From contig DAOVAK010000137.1 of NCBI GenBank assembly GCA_030671095.1, positions 1 to 7,101 on the forward strand: a DNA stretch of 7,101 bases, in the 5' to 3' direction. The translations under genes were made by a program, and so were the position numbers. This DNA is from Deltaproteobacteria bacterium. Its GTDB lineage: Bacteria; Desulfobacterota; DSM-4660; Desulfatiglandales; HGW-15. A model generated the notes under the pieces. The model did not search any database. It was not told where the DNA came from and saw only the letters and a program-made list of their open reading frames with translations. Of the stretch, positions 4,937 to 7,101 are shown in pieces (the stretch's first letter is position 1; the number at the start of each line of letters is the position of its first letter).

Positions 4937-5709
4937 AAATTCTCGTGTGCATCAAACAGGTCCCTGACTCCGAAACGGCCTTCCGCGTGGATAAAGACAC
5001 CGGTTGGGTGCGGCCGAAAGGGCAGACCAAATACTGGATGAACCACGCCGATGAGTTCGCCGTGGAAGAAGCCGTTCTCATTAAGGAGACCCGCCCCGAC
5101 ACAGTAGTCGACGCGCTGACCGTTGGCCCGGAGCGGGCGGCACAGGTCCTGGAAAGGGCTATGGGAATGGGGGCCGATGGCGCCGTTCACCTCTTAGTGC
5201 CGGAGGAGGGCTATCTGAGCCCTTTATCCATTGCTTCCTTGATCGCGGCCTATGCTTCGGACAAGGGTTACGGCCTGATCCTGGCCGGGGTCATGGCGGA
5301 AGATGACATGCAGGGCCAGGTGGGGCCCCTACTGGCCGAGCTGTTGTCGCTCCCTTGCGCCACCTCGGTCATCTTTGAAGAGTTGAGTCCGGACGGGGGA
5401 ATGGTCTATGTGGAGCGGGAAATCGAGGGCGGGCAGCGTGACATCCTGGAGCTTGACCTGCCCGCGGTCCTGACGGTCCAGACCGGTATCAATAAACCCA
5501 GGTATTCTTCTCTATCCAACCTTTTGCGGGCCAAGAAGCAAAAGGCTGTTGTCATAAATCGGGACACACTTCCATCGGTGGAGGACCGGGAGAAGATTCT
5601 GCGGGCCGATTATCCCCGCAAATCCCGTACCGGTGTAGTGCTCGAAGGCGGCCAGGGGGAAAAGGCGGTCCAGCTTCTTCAAATACTTAAGGAAAAGGCC
5701 TTTCTTTAA
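4933..5709 (+). CDS. etfB: Electron transfer flavoprotein, beta subunit
   Basis: EtfB is the smaller subunit of the heterodimeric ETF. It accepts electrons from acyl-CoA dehydrogenases and binds AMP (or a second FAD in bifurcating types). The 258-residue length is normal. Recognisable segments are the N-terminal MKILVCIKQVPDSE (1-14), DEFAVEEAVLIKE (40-52), the nucleotide-domain LTVGPERAAQVLERAMGMGAD (split over 62-82), and LILAGVMAEDDMQGQVGP (115-132). The EtfB signature region EREIEGGQRD is at 161-170, followed by LPAVLTVQTGINKPRYSSL (176-194). The C-terminal tail (about 205-258) is the arm that contacts EtfA. It is first gene of an etfBA operon and diverges from the acyl-CoA dehydrogenase gene set, which suggests the ETF serves that enzyme. 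Whether it is a bifurcating form cannot be settled by eye. Confidence 0.95.
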   Translation: MKILVCIKQVPDSETAFRVDKDTGWVRPKGQTKYWMNHADEFAVEEAVLIKETRPDTVVDALTVGPERAAQVLERAMGMGADGAVHLLVPEEGYLSPLSIASLIAAYASDKGYGLILAGVMAEDDMQGQVGPLLAELLSLPCATSVIFEELSPDGGMVYVEREIEGGQRDILELDLPAVLTVQTGINKPRYSSLSNLLRAKKQKAVVINRDTLPSVEDREKILRADYPRKSRTGVVLEGGQGEKAVQLLQILKEKAFL

Positions 5710-5724
5710 GCGGTGGATGGGGTT

Positions 5725-6711
5725 ATGAAGGGGAGCATCGTAATAATAACGGAGCACAATAAAGGCCAGGTGGCCGCGAGCACATACGAACTGCTGGCCA
5801 TGGCCGAAGAGATCAGGCAAGCGCGCCCCCTTGACGTTATAGCGGTAGTCCTGGGCGCTGAGGCTGAAACAGCGGCCCAGGAGATGGCCAAGGCCACAGG
5901 CGAGCCGGTCGTGGCAGTTCAAAACCCGCATTTGGCTTTGTACAACTCGGAGCTTTATAAAGATCTCCTGGTCGATATCCTGCCACAGCTGGACCCTGTT
6001 TTTGTCCTGGTAGGGCAAACCACTCAGGGTCTGGACTTTGCCCCGGGCCTGGCCAATTGCCTTAAAGCGGGGTGTATTACGGGCGTGGATGCGGTTTTTC
6101 GGGAAGAAGGAGATATCTACTTTTCCCGGGTCGTGTACAACGGCAAGGTCGTGCTGGACTTGGCTCCCTTAACCAAAACCACTGTTCTGACCGTGCAGCC
6201 GGGATCTTTCAAGGCCCGGAGGGATATTGCCACGACCCCCGGGTCGGTGGAACTGCGGAAATCGACGGCGGAACCGAAAAAGACCAGATCACTGGGTACC
6301 AAAAGGGCCAGGCAGGAGGACGCTGGCCTGGCAGAAGCCGATGTCATTGTGTCAGCAGGGCGGGGCACCGGCAAGAAAGAAAACCTGGGCCTCATCCAGC
6401 GCCTGGCCGCTCTGTTCCCTCGGTCGGCCGTGGCCGGCTCCAGGCCCGTATGCGACAGTGGATGGCTGGAATACAAAAGGCAGGTGGGGCTTACCGGGGC
6501 CACGGTGTCCCCCAGGCTCTATATAGCCTGCGGCATCTCCGGAACTATCCAGCACACGGTCGGGATGCAAGGCTCCGGCTTTATCGTGGCCATATCCACT
6601 GACCCCAACGCCGCCATTTTCAACATTGCCGACGTCTGCATTGTAGAGGATCTGACCACCTTCATTCCCACCCTCATCGAGGCATATGAAGAAAGTAAAG
6701 GGTATGTATAA
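5725..6711 (+). CDS. etfA: Electron transfer flavoprotein, alpha subunit
   Basis: EtfA pairs with EtfB and carries the electron-transferring FAD in its C-terminal domain. Numbered from the ATG at 5725 (328 aa), the N-terminal domain begins MKGSIVIITEHNKGQV, and GQTTQGLDFAPGLA (97-110) is typical of the alpha subunit. The FAD domain runs from VIVSAGRGTGKKENLGL (207-223) through AGSRPVCDSGW (237-247), QVGLTGATVSPRLY (253-266), ACGISGTIQHTVGM (268-281) and STDPNAAIFNIAD (291-303). In the usual G-Q-T-G motif the Gln is Leu here (GLTG). It lacks the N-terminal ferredoxin domain found in some anaerobe EtfAs. A GTG at 5713 would add four residues and leave three bases after etfB. The ATG at 5725, preceded closely by GGATGGGG, seems likelier. 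The two genes clearly form one transcript. Confidence 0.95.
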   Translation: MKGSIVIITEHNKGQVAASTYELLAMAEEIRQARPLDVIAVVLGAEAETAAQEMAKATGEPVVAVQNPHLALYNSELYKDLLVDILPQLDPVFVLVGQTTQGLDFAPGLANCLKAGCITGVDAVFREEGDIYFSRVVYNGKVVLDLAPLTKTTVLTVQPGSFKARRDIATTPGSVELRKSTAEPKKTRSLGTKRARQEDAGLAEADVIVSAGRGTGKKENLGLIQRLAALFPRSAVAGSRPVCDSGWLEYKRQVGLTGATVSPRLYIACGISGTIQHTVGMQGSGFIVAISTDPNAAIFNIADVCIVEDLTTFIPTLIEAYEESKGYV

Positions 6712-6762
6712 TGTAAGAAGTGCGAGAGAAGCAAAGGCGGCCAAGAAAGTTTGTGTTATTCC
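6712..6762. other. Convergent intergenic gap between etfA and pcm
   Basis: Fifty-one bases separate two converging stop codons. No stem-loop with a U-tract is visible, so how transcription ends on either side is not apparent. Confidence 0.4.
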
Positions 6763-7101
6763 CTAATCCTTCCATCCATGAACCCCTACCAAGTCCACAA
6801 AGCGGCAACCTCCCAGGTTTTTCTGGATGATATTCCCTTTTTTCCTGGTTGCCTTGATCAGTTCCTGGCTGAATCTGTTCCCCACAGGGATGATAAGTTT
6901 GCCGCCGTCCGCAAGCTGGTCAAGAAGGGGTTGGGGGATTTTGGGCGCTCCGGCCGTAATAATGATGGCATCGTAGGGCTCATATTCCTTCCATCCGAGG
7001 GTTCCGTCAAAGGCCTTGAAAAGGATATTGTTATAACCCAATTCGGCAAGAATGGTTCTTGCCTTGACCATCAAAGGCCGAATCCTCTCAATAGTGCAAA
7101 C
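6763..7101 (-). CDS. pcm: Protein-L-isoaspartate O-methyltransferase, C-terminal part (runs off the window)
   Basis: This enzyme uses S-adenosylmethionine to methylate isoaspartyl residues in damaged proteins, starting their repair. The last 112 residues are visible, about half of the usual length of some 210. The frame stays open to the window edge, so the start lies beyond 7101. From the edge, VCTIERIRPL contains the acidic residue that contacts the SAM ribose. AFDGTLGWKEYEPYDAIII (30-48) and TAGAPKIPQPLLDQLADGG (49-67) are the hallmark post-motif and motif II segments, followed by KLIIPVGNRFSQEL and LGGCRFVDLVGVHGW near the C-terminus. An internal TTG/ATG at about 7069-7074 is not the true start, because the conserved TIERI lies upstream of it. 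It converges on etfA and probably belongs to an unrelated transcription unit. Confidence 0.93.
   Translation of the reverse strand, partial: VCTIERIRPLMVKARTILAELGYNNILFKAFDGTLGWKEYEPYDAIIITAGAPKIPQPLLDQLADGGKLIIPVGNRFSQELIKATRKKGNIIQKNLGGCRFVDLVGVHGWKD

Overview
The window looks like a piece of bacterial chromosome, most likely from an anaerobic deltaproteobacterium (Desulfobacterota: a sulfate reducer or syntroph). That assignment is an inference. It rests on the style of the acyl-CoA dehydrogenase, ETF and Pcm proteins, on the G+C-rich genes, and on intergenic inverted repeats ending in AGACAGGA..ACAGGAT arms, which I associate with that group. No rRNA, tRNA, CRISPR array or complete insertion sequence was found.

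Layout. Positions 1-534 are AT-rich and have no convincing gene. They hold a 188-bp MITE-like element (308-495) with 17-bp perfect terminal inverted repeats and a 4-bp TTTA target duplication. Four genes follow on the minus strand, transcribed right to left from about 4800. They encode a histidine-phosphatase-family protein (4049-4750), an acyl-CoA dehydrogenase of the ACAD10/ACAD11/LvaC type (2594-3802), a TetR-family regulator (1784-2488) and an aminoglycoside-phosphotransferase-fold kinase of the ACAD10/11 N-terminal/LvaA type (535-1611). Diverging from them on the plus strand are etfB (4933-5709) and etfA (5725-6711). At the right edge, convergent with etfA, is the C-terminal half of pcm, protein-L-isoaspartate O-methyltransferase (6763 to beyond 7101).

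How the parts may work together. In animals ACAD10/11 fuse an APH-type kinase to an acyl-CoA dehydrogenase domain, and in Pseudomonas the separate LvaA and LvaC proteins do the same job. A 4-hydroxyacyl-CoA is phosphorylated and the phosphate is then eliminated, so that the acid can enter beta-oxidation. The window carries a split version of this pair with its own TetR regulator. It also carries a histidine-phosphatase-like protein lacking the usual second histidine, and an ETF pair that could accept electrons from the dehydrogenase. The 182-bp divergent region contains the perfect palindrome CGAACGTTCG inside a larger 13+13-bp inverted repeat, placed between two plausible promoters. It is a natural candidate operator for the TetR protein, coordinating both arms. 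Substrate, operator binding and the ETF link are inferences. The gene families are well supported by their motifs.
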